36,270 nucleotides of DNA from Gemmatimonadota bacterium (GCA_021295785.1 JAGWBR010000019.1:1-36270), one strand, 5' to 3'; counted from the first letter of the stretch, positions 1 to 8,054 are shown. Notes: generated from the sequence alone by a model not told the origin. Made by a program: numbers and translations.

Positions 1-110
1 GGGTGTCTGAGAAGCCACTTGTGGATCATCGCGGTCCTGTGGGTGGTGTAGTTGTCCAGGACCAGATGGACATCCAGCATGGGCTTTGTTTCGTGTTGCC
101 GCCTGAACGG
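1..110 (-). pseudogene. IS630-family transposase fragment (central DDE region), cut by window edge
   Basis: Read on the minus strand, bases 82 down to 1 encode MLDVHLVLDNYTTHRTAM followed by IHKWLLRHP. This matches the conserved core of IS630-family DDE transposases around the second catalytic Asp (LDNY.TH). The frame stays open to about 110 with weaker resemblance. The N-terminal half is absent, because the sequence to the right is the signal-peptide region of a beta-propeller gene. The C-terminal part would lie outside the window. It is a remnant or the visible end of a longer broken copy. The motif is seen directly; the family assignment is from memory of the family and quite secure. Confidence 0.75.
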
Positions 111-119
111 CGGGATCAA

Positions 120-1172
120 TTGTTTCGTTTGACGTGTCTCTTTGCGGCTCACTTGGCTGGCGTTGCAATCACGTCTTCCCTCTCGGCCCAGGCTCCGCCC
201 CGCAGCGACCTGATCATCACCGAAGTGTGGAGTTCTGAAGCCCACGATTGGGCCGATGGACTCTCCATGGTAGAAGGACTGGGCGAGACATTGGAAGGGA
301 CGCTATGGGTGTCGGACGCGTTCCCGGGGAAAATCCTCATTGTCGACCCCGCTTCTGGCAGGATGATTGGGGTCCGAGGGCAAGGCGAGGGGCCGGGCGA
401 GGTCGATAGCCCCGGTATGATCGCCATCACTCCCAAAGGCCATGTGGCGGTCTACGACCTGGGGCGGTCGTCCATTGAAGTCTTCTCGTCATCCGGCGGA
501 TTCGTGAGACGGGTTCGGTTGCTAGTTCGTGTAGAGTGGCCCAAGGGATTCGCGGTCCTTCCATCCGGAGACTTCGTCATTAGCGGTCCTGTGTCTGGAA
601 TCAACCACGCCATCCACCAGTTTGATCAGGATGGCAAGCTGATTCGGAGTTGGGGCGGGACCGCAGAGGCGAGCGACTGGCAGGCCGCGCTCATCGGCAC
701 CGGCGGGGCTTTGCAAGCACTGCATGACGGATCCCTCCTGTATACGCAAGGAACTCCTCACCGTGTTGTCCGCTATGTCCCTGCTGACAAATTCGCGACC
801 GGTTCTGGATACTGGGGTGAGCACGTGATTGTTGAGATGGCCGAGATGCTCGAGGCGCCCGGAGACGCGATCATCGTTGATACGGTGGAAGACGGGGTGG
901 CCTATAGGGGGTTCTATGTGACCTATCCGCAGTCTCGCGGGGTCTTTGAGATGACCGGCGGGTCGGTACTTAACGTGGTGGTGATGTACGACGAAGCGCG
1001 CTCGGTGTGGCAACTGTTCGACGATCTGGGCCAACTCCTTGCGGAAACAGACGTGGATCAGGCCTACCGTCCGTGGTTCAAGTGCGCGAACGGCGACATC
1101 TTGGCGACCCGATTGGACCCGGTGACCGATGTTCCAGTCGTGGTTCGCTTGCGCGTGAGCCGCAGTGGATGA
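120..1172 (+). CDS. 6-bladed beta-propeller (NHL-like) exported protein
   Basis: This encodes about 350 aa. The N-terminus (LFRLTCLFAAHLAGVAI...SLSAQA) is a classical Sec signal peptide with an AQA-type cleavage site. The signature GQGEGPGE followed by SPGMIAITPKGHVAVYD is characteristic of the 6-bladed beta-propeller family abundant in Gemmatimonadota and Bacteroidota. Blade-like repeats (GxxxVxD, GxLxxSWG) follow to the C-terminus. Ligand and role are unknown; such proteins are periplasmic or cell-surface. I prefer the TTG at 120 because it gives a normal signal-peptide length. An ATG at 66 is also in frame but lies inside the antisense IS630 remnant, so the promoter and original start may have been displaced by the insertion. 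The gene is intact but isolated between transposase relics. Confidence 0.75.
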   Translation: MFRLTCLFAAHLAGVAITSSLSAQAPPRSDLIITEVWSSEAHDWADGLSMVEGLGETLEGTLWVSDAFPGKILIVDPASGRMIGVRGQGEGPGEVDSPGMIAITPKGHVAVYDLGRSSIEVFSSSGGFVRRVRLLVRVEWPKGFAVLPSGDFVISGPVSGINHAIHQFDQDGKLIRSWGGTAEASDWQAALIGTGGALQALHDGSLLYTQGTPHRVVRYVPADKFATGSGYWGEHVIVEMAEMLEAPGDAIIVDTVEDGVAYRGFYVTYPQSRGVFEMTGGSVLNVVVMYDEARSVWQLFDDLGQLLAETDVDQAYRPWFKCANGDILATRLDPVTDVPVVVRLRVSRSG

Positions 1173-1187
1173 CCGGGACTCCAGTGT

Positions 1188-1322
1188 AGTGTCGACAAAG
1201 TAGTGTTGGCGCGGTTGACGTTAGCCAGGATGTCTTTCACGGTGGCGGTCCGGACGAAGGGTTTCGGGGCGCGGTTCCTGTCGTCGATGTAGGACGTGAT
1301 CGCGTGTACGAGCTGGCTGACG
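1188..1322 (-). pseudogene. IS630-family transposase C-terminal remnant
   Basis: The minus strand encodes VSQLVHAITSYIDDRNRAP, then KPFVRTATVKDILANVNRAN. This corresponds to the C-terminal end of IS630-family transposases (pattern AI..Y....N..PKPFVWT.T...IL..V.RA). The upstream part is missing; at about 1310-1325 the sequence switches to a plus-strand IstB remnant. It cannot be one gene with the fragment at 1-110: on the minus strand the C-terminal piece comes before the central piece, so at least two IS630 copies contributed. Confidence 0.7.
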
Positions 1323-1430
1323 CCCTGCTGGCCCGGCTGCTCCACCGCTGCCACATCGTCAACATCCGCTGCACCAGCTACAGGATGCGACGCCACACCG
1401 AACTCTCCAAAACCATCCGCCCAACGGCCT
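1308..1430 (+). pseudogene. IS21-family IstB (ATP-binding helper) C-terminal remnant
   Basis: The plus strand encodes ELADALLARLLHRCHIVNI, then RCTSYRMRRHTELSKTIRP. This is the C-terminal tail of IstB-type helper ATPases (pattern A.LDRLLH.CHIVNIRG.SYRMR.H.EL). Everything N-terminal (Walker A and B) is missing. The fragment starts exactly where the minus-strand IS630 C-terminal remnant ends, so one element inserted into, or recombined with, the other. It is non-functional. Confidence 0.7.
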
Positions 1431-1487
1431 CCCGCGTCGTCCCCGCAGAACCCCATCGAAAGCCCCCGCTCCGGTCGATCCGCGACG

Positions 1488-1519
1488 GTTCACGAAAAGT
1501 GTGCATTTTTTCCGTGAAC
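1488..1519. repeat. 32-bp imperfect palindrome near the IS relics
   Basis: The arms are GTTCACG-AAAA on the left and TTTT-CCGTGAAC on the right, around a short GTGTGCAT-like centre. The outer GTTCACG/CGTGAAC arms match perfectly. It lies about 60 bp after the end of the IstB remnant and 30 bp before the IS110 remnant. It is best explained as surviving terminal inverted-repeat sequence of one element or two abutting elements. A hairpin terminator is possible. Confidence 0.5.
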
Positions 1520-1549
1520 TCGGGGCGTGGGGCGTACCCGCCTCAAGAC

Positions 1550-1865
1550 TCAGGCAGCCTCGTCCTTCACCTGCACCTGCACACCCATCTTCTCGATCTG
1601 GCGCGACAGCTCGTCGATCAGGTCCAGGTGCTGCCGGAGCACGAACCTGCGGTGGTCGCGCATCAGCCTGGGGACGACTTCGGCCAGCTCCCTGCGCTTG
1701 CCGCGCAGACGACCACGTTCCATCTCAGCCAAGACCTGCAGATCGTCCTCTTTCGCAATCATGGCCTCCAGGATCTTTGCCATCCGGGTTGACCTGCGAA
1801 CTGCGGTCCTGAACCAGCGTTTTCCGGAACCGGGTCAGGTCCCGGAGATCGCGAACGCGGGCCGC
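1550..1865 (-). pseudogene. IS110-family transposase remnant, frameshifted and internally deleted
   Basis: The minus strand first encodes RVRDLRDLTRFRKTLVQD, then after a frame change at about 1785-1788 MAKILEAMIAKEDD, and LAEMERGRLRGKRREL, DHRRFVLRQHLDLIDEL to a stop at 1550. These blocks correspond in order to the IS110-family segments around RELRDLTRYRKTLVQ, VNRLQKVLE and LA.LA.GRLR.K...L. The frame change is one extra C in the CCGGG run that separates ...SSQVN from RMAKILE. The family's segment between KVLE and the EAMIAGE-like block is also missing, and the catalytic C-terminal Ser region is absent. It is therefore a dead fragment. Bases 1866-2116 up to the next gene hold nothing I recognise. 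Confidence 0.7.
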
Positions 1866-2116
1866 CTCAGCACTGCAGGGTTCCCCGAAGCGCCCCGGAT
1901 CATGTTCAATGCCGGGCTCTATAGCACCACTAAATGTCACGACCTCTGCCCTCACCGTGACTGACTTATAGTTTCAGCACCGCAGGGTGGCCAGCCCACG
2001 GCGGGCCATGACCGTTCAATGGCCATTGACATTTCGTTGCGGAAACAGAAGTGGCTCAAGCCTACGGTCCGCGATTCAGGATCTCTGTATTTGGCCAACG
2101 GAAAATGAGGGCGAAA

Positions 2117-2710
2117 ATGGCAAAGTTGACGGGGGTGGAAGCCTTTTGGGACCGCCGGCGTTTGGCCGCGGCGACTCTGGCCGCCGTGCTGGCAAGTGCT
2201 CTGTTGTCGGGGGCGTGCGCCGAGGACCCGGCCGCGGAGGTCGAGGCCGAGGACCCGGAGGCGGAGGTCGAGGCCGAGGACCCGGAGGCGGAGGTCAAGG
2301 CCGTGAGCCAGGTGCTCGATCAGGTTCACGCCATGGCGTCAGCGGCCGACTACGAAGGGTACTTCTCCCAGTACGCCGGGGAATTCGTGTTCCTGGGAAC
2401 CGACTGGTGGGAGCGCTGGGACCGGCCCGCCTTCACCGCCTACGCCAAGGAGCGTTTCGACACGGGCACCGGTTGGACCTATACGCTCATTGAACGGAAC
2501 GTGACCATCGGCCCCGGCGGGGATGTGGCCTGGTTTGACGAGCGCCTCGACAACGCCACGATCGGGGAATCAAGGGGAAGCGGCGTCCTGGTACGCGAAG
2601 ACGGAGCGTGGAGGGTGGCCCAGTACAACCTGACCGTGCCGGTGCCCAACGAGATTCTGCGGGACGTGGCGGATCAGATTCGGGCCTTCAAGAAGTCCGC
2701 CGAGAACTAG
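2117..2710 (+). CDS. SnoaL-like (NTF2-fold) exported lipoprotein with acidic repeats
   Basis: This is a 197-aa protein. Residues 12-34 form a signal sequence ending LLSGAC, a near-consensus lipobox with Cys34 as the likely lipidation site. Residues 36-62 are three 9-residue acidic repeats (EDPxAEVEA). From about residue 63 to the end there is a SnoaL_3/DUF4440-like NTF2 fold: VSQVLDQVHAMASAADYEGY, then the typical C-terminal block GSGVLVREDGAWRVAQYNLT, VPVPNEI. Members of this family have varied or unknown activities, so no substrate is assigned. I chose ATG 2117 because a GAGG lies about 8 nt upstream; ATG 2105 is an in-frame alternative. The next gene begins three bases after the stop, so the two are probably co-transcribed. 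Confidence 0.75.
   Translation: MAKLTGVEAFWDRRRLAAATLAAVLASALLSGACAEDPAAEVEAEDPEAEVEAEDPEAEVKAVSQVLDQVHAMASAADYEGYFSQYAGEFVFLGTDWWERWDRPAFTAYAKERFDTGTGWTYTLIERNVTIGPGGDVAWFDERLDNATIGESRGSGVLVREDGAWRVAQYNLTVPVPNEILRDVADQIRAFKKSAEN
2222..2302 (+). repeat. Three tandem 27-bp in-frame repeats (acidic linker)
   Basis: Three consecutive 27-bp units begin at 2222, 2249 and 2276. Each encodes EDP(A/E)AEV(E/K)A within the linker between the lipobox and the SnoaL domain. Units 2 and 3 differ by one base (GAG to AAG) and unit 1 by two. Such in-frame tandem repeats expand and contract by slippage, so linker length may vary between strains. Confidence 0.85.
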
Positions 2711-2712
2711 CG

Positions 2713-3447
2713 TTGGTCCGCGCAGACAGGACGTGGCTGGCCCGTGTCGGGGGCATACCGTGGTTCTTGCGCCGGTTCGGCTGGCGGCAGCTCTTCCTCA
2801 AACCCCTGCGGATGTGGGGGGCCCCGTTCATAGTTCCGAGGCTTCGTCCCGGTGAGGTGATGTTTCGGGGCGAGGCCCTTCCTCTGTTCTACCATCCGCA
2901 CAACGTTACCTGGGCGAACGAGCGCGCCGTCGAGCTGCCGATCGCGTTTCGGTTCATGAGGGGAGCCCGGCCCCGCGAAATTCTGGAAGTGGGGCGGGTC
3001 ACGCCGCACTATATGGATGCCGGTCACACGGTGGTGGACAAGTACGAACCGGGCGGCGTCATGGAAGACATTGTCGACTACCAGACCGACCAGCGGTTCG
3101 GCCTGATTCTGTCGGTTTCCACGTTCGAGCACATTGCCTTTGACGAGGATCCGCCAGTCACGGACGAGGTCGAGATCGCGGCCCGGGTGCGGGCTGCCGT
3201 GGATAAGTGTCTGTCACTGCTGGCCCCGGGCGGATTGCTGCTCGTAACGCTGCCGTTCGGCTACAACCCCGCGGTCACGAGAATGATTGCCGATGATGAA
3301 CTTGGCTGTGACCGGGCAGTATATCTGAAGCGGTTCCCGAGGCGGGCCTGGCGCGAGGTTGAGCGCGCGGAGGCGCTGGCGTGCCGGTACGCCCGGCCCT
3401 ATGTGGGGGCGAACGCCATCATGGTGGCGGAGTGGGACGGGCCCTGA
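2713..3447 (+). CDS. Class I SAM-dependent methyltransferase-like protein
   Basis: This encodes about 244 aa from the TTG at 2713, three bases after the previous stop. The central region resembles a Rossmann-fold methyltransferase: ILEVGRVTPHY (motif I position), VVDKYEP (strand 2 acidic loop), EDIVDYQ, FGLILSVSTFEHI (motif IV) and LLAPGGLLLVTLPFGYNP (motif VI). Motif I lacks the usual GxGxG, but EVGxVxxHY followed by VDKYE is a recurring variant in a subfamily of small methyltransferases often found with sugar and lipid genes. No signal peptide is seen. Substrate is unknown. Its 3' end overlaps the convergent FG-GAP gene by 29 bp. The start is uncertain because no strong ribosome binding site is visible. 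Confidence 0.6.
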   Translation: MVRADRTWLARVGGIPWFLRRFGWRQLFLKPLRMWGAPFIVPRLRPGEVMFRGEALPLFYHPHNVTWANERAVELPIAFRFMRGARPREILEVGRVTPHYMDAGHTVVDKYEPGGVMEDIVDYQTDQRFGLILSVSTFEHIAFDEDPPVTDEVEIAARVRAAVDKCLSLLAPGGLLLVTLPFGYNPAVTRMIADDELGCDRAVYLKRFPRRAWREVERAEALACRYARPYVGANAIMVAEWDGP

Positions 3448-6400
3448 CGTTCCGAAACAGCTTCGTCTCGCCGCCGTGCTGGGCAATGACCAGATCGAGC
3501 CTGCCGTCGCGGTCATAGTCGGCGACCGCGGCCCCCCTCTGGTCGCCGTAGGCGATCAGCCCCGACTCCTGCCCCGGGACCGGCTGAAGGTCTCCCCGCC
3601 CGTCCCCCCTCAACCATAGGCTCCGCCCGGAGTTTTCACTGTCCAGCGCGCTGCGCATGGACGACATGTTCTGCGGCAGGAACACATCCTGGTGTCCGTC
3701 GCCGTCCAGGTCGGCGATGACGACCTGGAATGCCGGGGCGAGCTGGGCCTCGGGCGGCAACAGCGCGGCGTCGTACCCGCCGTCGGCGTTGCTCAAGAAG
3801 ACCATGTGGCCCAGTTGGGTGGCGCTGTCCCGGTCCAGAGTCTCAAGCGGACGGCCCAGAACCCCCTCCAGCTCCATCTCGGCATACTGCGTGTACCCCT
3901 GAATCCGGCTCCGCAAAATCGGCAGTCCGTCGGCCATGGTCAGGAGCCCGCGAACCGGCACGTAGTTGGCGGTGGAGTCATCGTAGCGAGCTTCGATCAC
4001 GTCCCACGTGCCGTTGTTGTCGACGTCCCCGTGGAACAGCATCGCGGGGTGTTCGGCCGTGGCCCGATAGGGAGTGTTGAGACCCCGGTTGGCGGCAACG
4101 ATGTCGGGACGCCCGTCCGAGTTGAGATCGCCGGTGGCCACGCCGTTCCACCAGCCGGTGTGGTCGCTTAGCCCGAGTTGATCGGTCGCTTCCATCAGTT
4201 CGCCTCCCTCGTCGAACTCATTCAGAAAAACCCGGACCGGTCCCCACTCCACCGCCAGCACCAGGTCCGGATCTCCGTCGCCGTCCAGATCGCTGAACAC
4301 CGCGCCGGACACCAGCCCGGCATCCGCCAAAGCGTCTCCGGCGAAGGCGACGGCCAGAACGTCTCCTCCCCCCGCCCGCGAGCAAAGAGCTGATGCTCCT
4401 GACCCCGGGGGCAGCCGGTAGATGCGGGACCGCTGTGCGTTCGGATACCGCCCGGGCACGGCACGGCCTCCCCGGAACACCTCCAGTGAGCCGTCGCCGT
4501 CCAGGTCGGCAGCCACGGTTACCGGAGGAGCTCCTTCCCAGCTTGGCGGGCCCGCCTCGCCCGGGCCGCCGGGAACCAGGTCGAACCCCCCTGCGCCGTC
4601 ATTCCTGAACCAAGTGACGGAACCGTCCCGGTCTGCGATGCAGAGGTCGGGCCAACCGTCGGTGTCCAGGTCGCTCCATGCCACGGCGGGGTCGGTCGTA
4701 CTCACCCGGTGGGGGAGCAGGGGTTGAAGCGCGAAGTCGTCAACGTCGGGCGGCGAGTGCACGTGACCAAGCAGGTGGGACACGTCCTCGAAAAACGGAC
4801 CGGGAGAACCGGAGGCAGCCGTTTCGGTCGCGGGCGCCGGCTCGAAGACTTCGTAGATCCGGTTCGGCCTTACCCCCTCAATTCTGCTCAGGGCCCCGCT
4901 GCGCCACGCCACCTCGATGGCCAGTTCGGCGCCGGCCCGCACCAGGGGTTCACCCGCTGCAAAGGACCAAAGCTGCTCGGAGCCAGACAGGTATCCGCCT
5001 CCGGCGACTATTTCCTTGCTTTGGACGAACGGCCGGCCACCAGGCGAGGGTGCGGCGACCACGCTCACTGCGGCGCCGATCCCAGCGGTGTTGCCGCCCC
5101 GGCCCCGCAGGCGCACCGCAACCCGCGGAGCCCGCGCCACATTCCGCAGAACGAGGGCGGGGTCACCCAACCGGTTCACGACAACGTCCAGATCGCCGTC
5201 GCCGTCCAGGTCCCCGAGAGCCATCCCGTGCGAAATGTCTTCATCTGGCCCAAATCCCCACTCGGGCGCGTGCTCAAACACGCCGCCCGCATTCCGAAAC
5301 GCCACGTTGCGGGTGCGCAACTGCGGAATGGCCAGGATTCGGCGCCGCCAATCGACCGCGGCGCTGCGGGCCGCGGCATCTCGGTCCATGGCATCGTAGA
5401 AATGGCCGTTGGCGACCAGAAGGTCCTCCCAGCCGTCCAGGTCAACGTCCATGAACAGACTGCCCCAGGACCACTCGGAGGCGGCGACTCCGGAATAAAG
5501 CGCGGTTTCGGCCCAAGTGCCGTCTCCACGGTACAGGTAAAGAGTGTTCCGCGGCTTCTGGGGTCGCGCCTCGGCAGCGTTAGACGGTTCCCGGTCGGGT
5601 CCGCCCCCGCCCATCTGCCGCATTCGCCGCCGGTGGTCGCGGCTAAGCATTTCAGCCACGAAGAAATCCTGGTCGCCGTCGCGGTCAACATCGGCGAAAT
5701 CCGCCGCCATTGAGGCAAAACTCGTAGCCCGAATTGCTTCCTTCGACACCGCCCGGAACCCCCCGTCTCCGTCGTTGATCCAGAAATGGTCCGGGCTCTG
5801 GAAATCATTCGCCACATAGATGTCGGGGTCCCGGTCGCCGTCGAAATCCTGAAAACGAACCGAGAGCGCCCAGTCGAGTGGGGTGGTTGCCAGCGGCTGA
5901 CCGCTCTCGTCCAAGAACGCGCCGCCAGAGAACGAGACCGGTTCAAAATGCGCCGTCCCGTCATTGAGATAAAAGGCGTCGGGCTCCGCCAGCTCACTCC
6001 GCGCCACGCCACCGTCCCCGGACACGACGATTGAATAATGGTCCTCAAATTCGGGAGCCAGAACGATCTCGCCGTCCGGCCCCCGCACGTACAGCCGCGA
6101 GGGCAGCAGCTCGTCGGGAGGGTAGAGATCCTGTAGCGTCGCCAGCTTGTTGTTGGCCACGTAAAGGTCCAAGTCGCCGTCGCCCTCGACGTCGGCCAGG
6201 GCCATCGACATGGAACCGCGGGTCGACTGTAGCCCGGCCGCCGGCCCCGCCTCGGTGAACCGGCCGGATCCGTCGTTGAGAAACAACGAATTCGGGCCGC
6301 CAAGCGCGGTCACGAACAAATCCAGGTCGGAGTCGCCGTCCGCGTCGGCGAACACGGCACCTGTCGAAAACCGCCCCTCCGCCGCCACTCCGGAAGCCGC

Positions 6401-6805
6401 GGCAACTTCCTCAAACCGCCAGCCGCCGAGGTTCAGGTATAGTCGGTTCGGCCCGTCCATGGAGGCGAAGTACACATCGGCTCGCCCGTCGCCGTCGGCG
6501 TCGCCAATCGCCACCCCGGAACCGTTCAGGTAGTGGCTGTTCTCGGTCAACTGGTCTTCGGTTACCACATTGACGAAATCGATCCCGGAGCGCGCCGGAT
6601 CAACCTGCTCGAAACCGGGCGAACGCTCGCCCGACACTGACAGAGCGGCCCATCGATGGCCGTCTTCCTGTACCCACTCCAGAGGCCGTTCGCCTTCGCC
6701 GCATGCCGCGGCCAGCAGTACAGAGGCCACTCCAAAAACGCAGTGACCCAGGGCCCCGGCCGGCCGAGAACCGCGCAGCCCGCCGCAGCGAGCCAAACTG
6801 CTCAC
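3419..6805 (-). CDS. FG-GAP/VCBS repeat and ASPIC/UnbV (CRTAC1-like) lipoprotein
   Basis: This is a 1128-aa exported protein. The N-terminus ends a signal sequence at LLAAAC (Cys35), so it is probably a lipoprotein. It contains at least 14 calcium-binding-type motifs of the form D-x-D-G-D-x-x-D (first at about residue 102, last about 30 residues from the end). Each sits in an FG-GAP/VCBS unit and together they form two propeller halves. Between them, at about residues 560-670, is an ASPIC/UnbV domain (RVAVRLRGRGGNTAGIGA..., GGGYLSGSEQ, RIEGVRPNRIYEV). This architecture matches bacterial CRTAC1 proteins; no enzymatic activity is established. The start is GTG 6805, 13 nt after the amidohydrolase stop, so the two genes form an operon. 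The DNA repeats a GACCTGGACGGCGACGG-like sequence many times, which favours internal recombination. Confidence 0.85.
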   Translation of the reverse strand: MSSLARCGGLRGSRPAGALGHCVFGVASVLLAAACGEGERPLEWVQEDGHRWAALSVSGERSPGFEQVDPARSGIDFVNVVTEDQLTENSHYLNGSGVAIGDADGDGRADVYFASMDGPNRLYLNLGGWRFEEVAAASGVAAEGRFSTGAVFADADGDSDLDLFVTALGGPNSLFLNDGSGRFTEAGPAAGLQSTRGSMSMALADVEGDGDLDLYVANNKLATLQDLYPPDELLPSRLYVRGPDGEIVLAPEFEDHYSIVVSGDGGVARSELAEPDAFYLNDGTAHFEPVSFSGGAFLDESGQPLATTPLDWALSVRFQDFDGDRDPDIYVANDFQSPDHFWINDGDGGFRAVSKEAIRATSFASMAADFADVDRDGDQDFFVAEMLSRDHRRRMRQMGGGGPDREPSNAAEARPQKPRNTLYLYRGDGTWAETALYSGVAASEWSWGSLFMDVDLDGWEDLLVANGHFYDAMDRDAAARSAAVDWRRRILAIPQLRTRNVAFRNAGGVFEHAPEWGFGPDEDISHGMALGDLDGDGDLDVVVNRLGDPALVLRNVARAPRVAVRLRGRGGNTAGIGAAVSVVAAPSPGGRPFVQSKEIVAGGGYLSGSEQLWSFAAGEPLVRAGAELAIEVAWRSGALSRIEGVRPNRIYEVFEPAPATETAASGSPGPFFEDVSHLLGHVHSPPDVDDFALQPLLPHRVSTTDPAVAWSDLDTDGWPDLCIADRDGSVTWFRNDGAGGFDLVPGGPGEAGPPSWEGAPPVTVAADLDGDGSLEVFRGGRAVPGRYPNAQRSRIYRLPPGSGASALCSRAGGGDVLAVAFAGDALADAGLVSGAVFSDLDGDGDPDLVLAVEWGPVRVFLNEFDEGGELMEATDQLGLSDHTGWWNGVATGDLNSDGRPDIVAANRGLNTPYRATAEHPAMLFHGDVDNNGTWDVIEARYDDSTANYVPVRGLLTMADGLPILRSRIQGYTQYAEMELEGVLGRPLETLDRDSATQLGHMVFLSNADGGYDAALLPPEAQLAPAFQVVIADLDGDGHQDVFLPQNMSSMRSALDSENSGRSLWLRGDGRGDLQPVPGQESGLIAYGDQRGAAVADYDRDGRLDLVIAQHGGETKLFRNVRARPTPPP

Positions 6806-6818
6806 CGAGAGGTGTCGC

Positions 6819-8054
6819 TCAACCCCCGGGAAACCGAGTCGCGTCGAGCCCCGGAACCAACTTCAGTGCATTCTCGAAATAGACCTTCCGCAGCACCTCG
6901 TCGGGCAGGTCGAGCCCGTACATCCTCCAGAACGCGTGGTACTTGCGGTAGTAGGGAAAGTACTCGTCGTCGGTTTCGAGCACCCGGAAGTAGGTGCTGT
7001 ATTCGCCGGGATCCCACCGGTCCTTGCCCATGAGAATGCGGTCTTGATACTTGATGAAGAACTCCCTGGCGAAGCGCGGCTGTCGCCCGGGCTCATAGAT
7101 CACCGCGCCAAGCTCGGTGTGCATGTTGGGGATCTCGTCGAGCAGGCTACCCAGGCGGGCAAGGTCGTTCCCCATCCATCCCAGGTGGGCCGCAATGAAA
7201 TGCGTGTTCGGATGCCGCCGGAACAGGTTCATCTGCTCGCCAATGAGCTCTTCCCAGGTCGGCGGTGCCTCCTGCTTTCGCCGGGGTCGCTCGCGAAGTT
7301 CCAGCCACCGCTCGTTGTGCTGGTCCATCGGCGCCCAGAACTCGGCCGGATCCGCCGTGTGGATGAGCACCGGCATACCCAGCTCGCCAGCCTTTTCCCA
7401 AATCGGATCAAGCCTCGGGTCGTCAACCCCCACTCGCTGGCCCGACACATCCTCCACGTACATCCCGAGGTCCTTGAAGATTTTCAGACCACGGGCGCCG
7501 ATCTGGAAATCGCTCTCCAATTGCGCGGCCGCACGTTCCCCGAATCCGGGCGTTCCGACGCCGGTGAAATCGACGTTGGCGAACACCACGATCCGTCCCG
7601 GGGCGGCCTCTTCGAACCCCCGGATCTGAGCGGCCAGCAAGTCGCCGGTCCCGCCACTCAGGTTGACACCGACTTGGAGATTAATGCTGTCCATCCCGGC
7701 CACCAGCTCGGCCAGTTCTTCCCGCGAGGCTGTCCCGTCCAGGTGGAGGTGCACATCTATGAACGGGTAGCGCGCCCGCCCAAGTTCGGTCCCGGGCACC
7801 ACCAGGGTGGATCTGGGATCGTATTCCAGGACCGTCATCTCTTCTCCCGCAAAAGGCGGAGGGGACGGGAATGTCGGACGCCTCACCTGGGCTGCCGATG
7901 CCGCCGGCGCGATCAAACCCACGACCGTGAGTCCGGCTGCGACCCACCCCGCCAACACACCGCGCGCCACTCGTCCGGATTGCCGATTGAGAGCAGTAAC
8001 GAGTGAATCGAATGGCGGTTGTCTGGTGTCGTGGCGGGCCGGATGGGCGTGCAT
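6819..8054 (-). CDS. Exported amidohydrolase, COG2159/Amidohydro_2 type
   Basis: This is 411 aa from the ATG at 8054; an adjacent TTG at 8057 is also possible. An AGGAG sits 11 nt upstream of the ATG and 8 nt upstream of the TTG. A hydrophobic stretch at residues 30-55 ending in ASAAQ is a Sec signal peptide. The TIM-barrel metal site is readable: H102 and H104 (DVHLHLD), K191 or K194 (GLKIFKD), H232 (LIHTADP), H290 (AAHLGWMG) and D345 (LMGKDRWDP). The family hydrolyses or decarboxylates small carbonyl compounds; the substrate here is unknown. It is the first gene of a minus-strand pair with the FG-GAP protein and is divergent from the BNR/M14 operon. Confidence 0.85.
   Translation of the reverse strand: MHAHPARHDTRQPPFDSLVTALNRQSGRVARGVLAGWVAAGLTVVGLIAPAASAAQVRRPTFPSPPPFAGEEMTVLEYDPRSTLVVPGTELGRARYPFIDVHLHLDGTASREELAELVAGMDSINLQVGVNLSGGTGDLLAAQIRGFEEAAPGRIVVFANVDFTGVGTPGFGERAAAQLESDFQIGARGLKIFKDLGMYVEDVSGQRVGVDDPRLDPIWEKAGELGMPVLIHTADPAEFWAPMDQHNERWLELRERPRRKQEAPPTWEELIGEQMNLFRRHPNTHFIAAHLGWMGNDLARLGSLLDEIPNMHTELGAVIYEPGRQPRFAREFFIKYQDRILMGKDRWDPGEYSTYFRVLETDDEYFPYYRKYHAFWRMYGLDLPDEVLRKVYFENALKLVPGLDATRFPGG

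Noticed and set aside
1-1322. One IS630 element interrupted by the beta-propeller gene.
   Set aside because: On the minus strand the C-terminal piece (1188-1322) precedes the central piece (1-110), the wrong order for a single interrupted gene.
2222-2302. CRISPR-like repeat array.
   Set aside because: The units are contiguous, in frame and without spacers.
3419-6805. Regularly spaced repeats suggesting a non-coding array.
   Set aside because: They are codons of calcium-binding D-x-D-G-D motifs in FG-GAP units.
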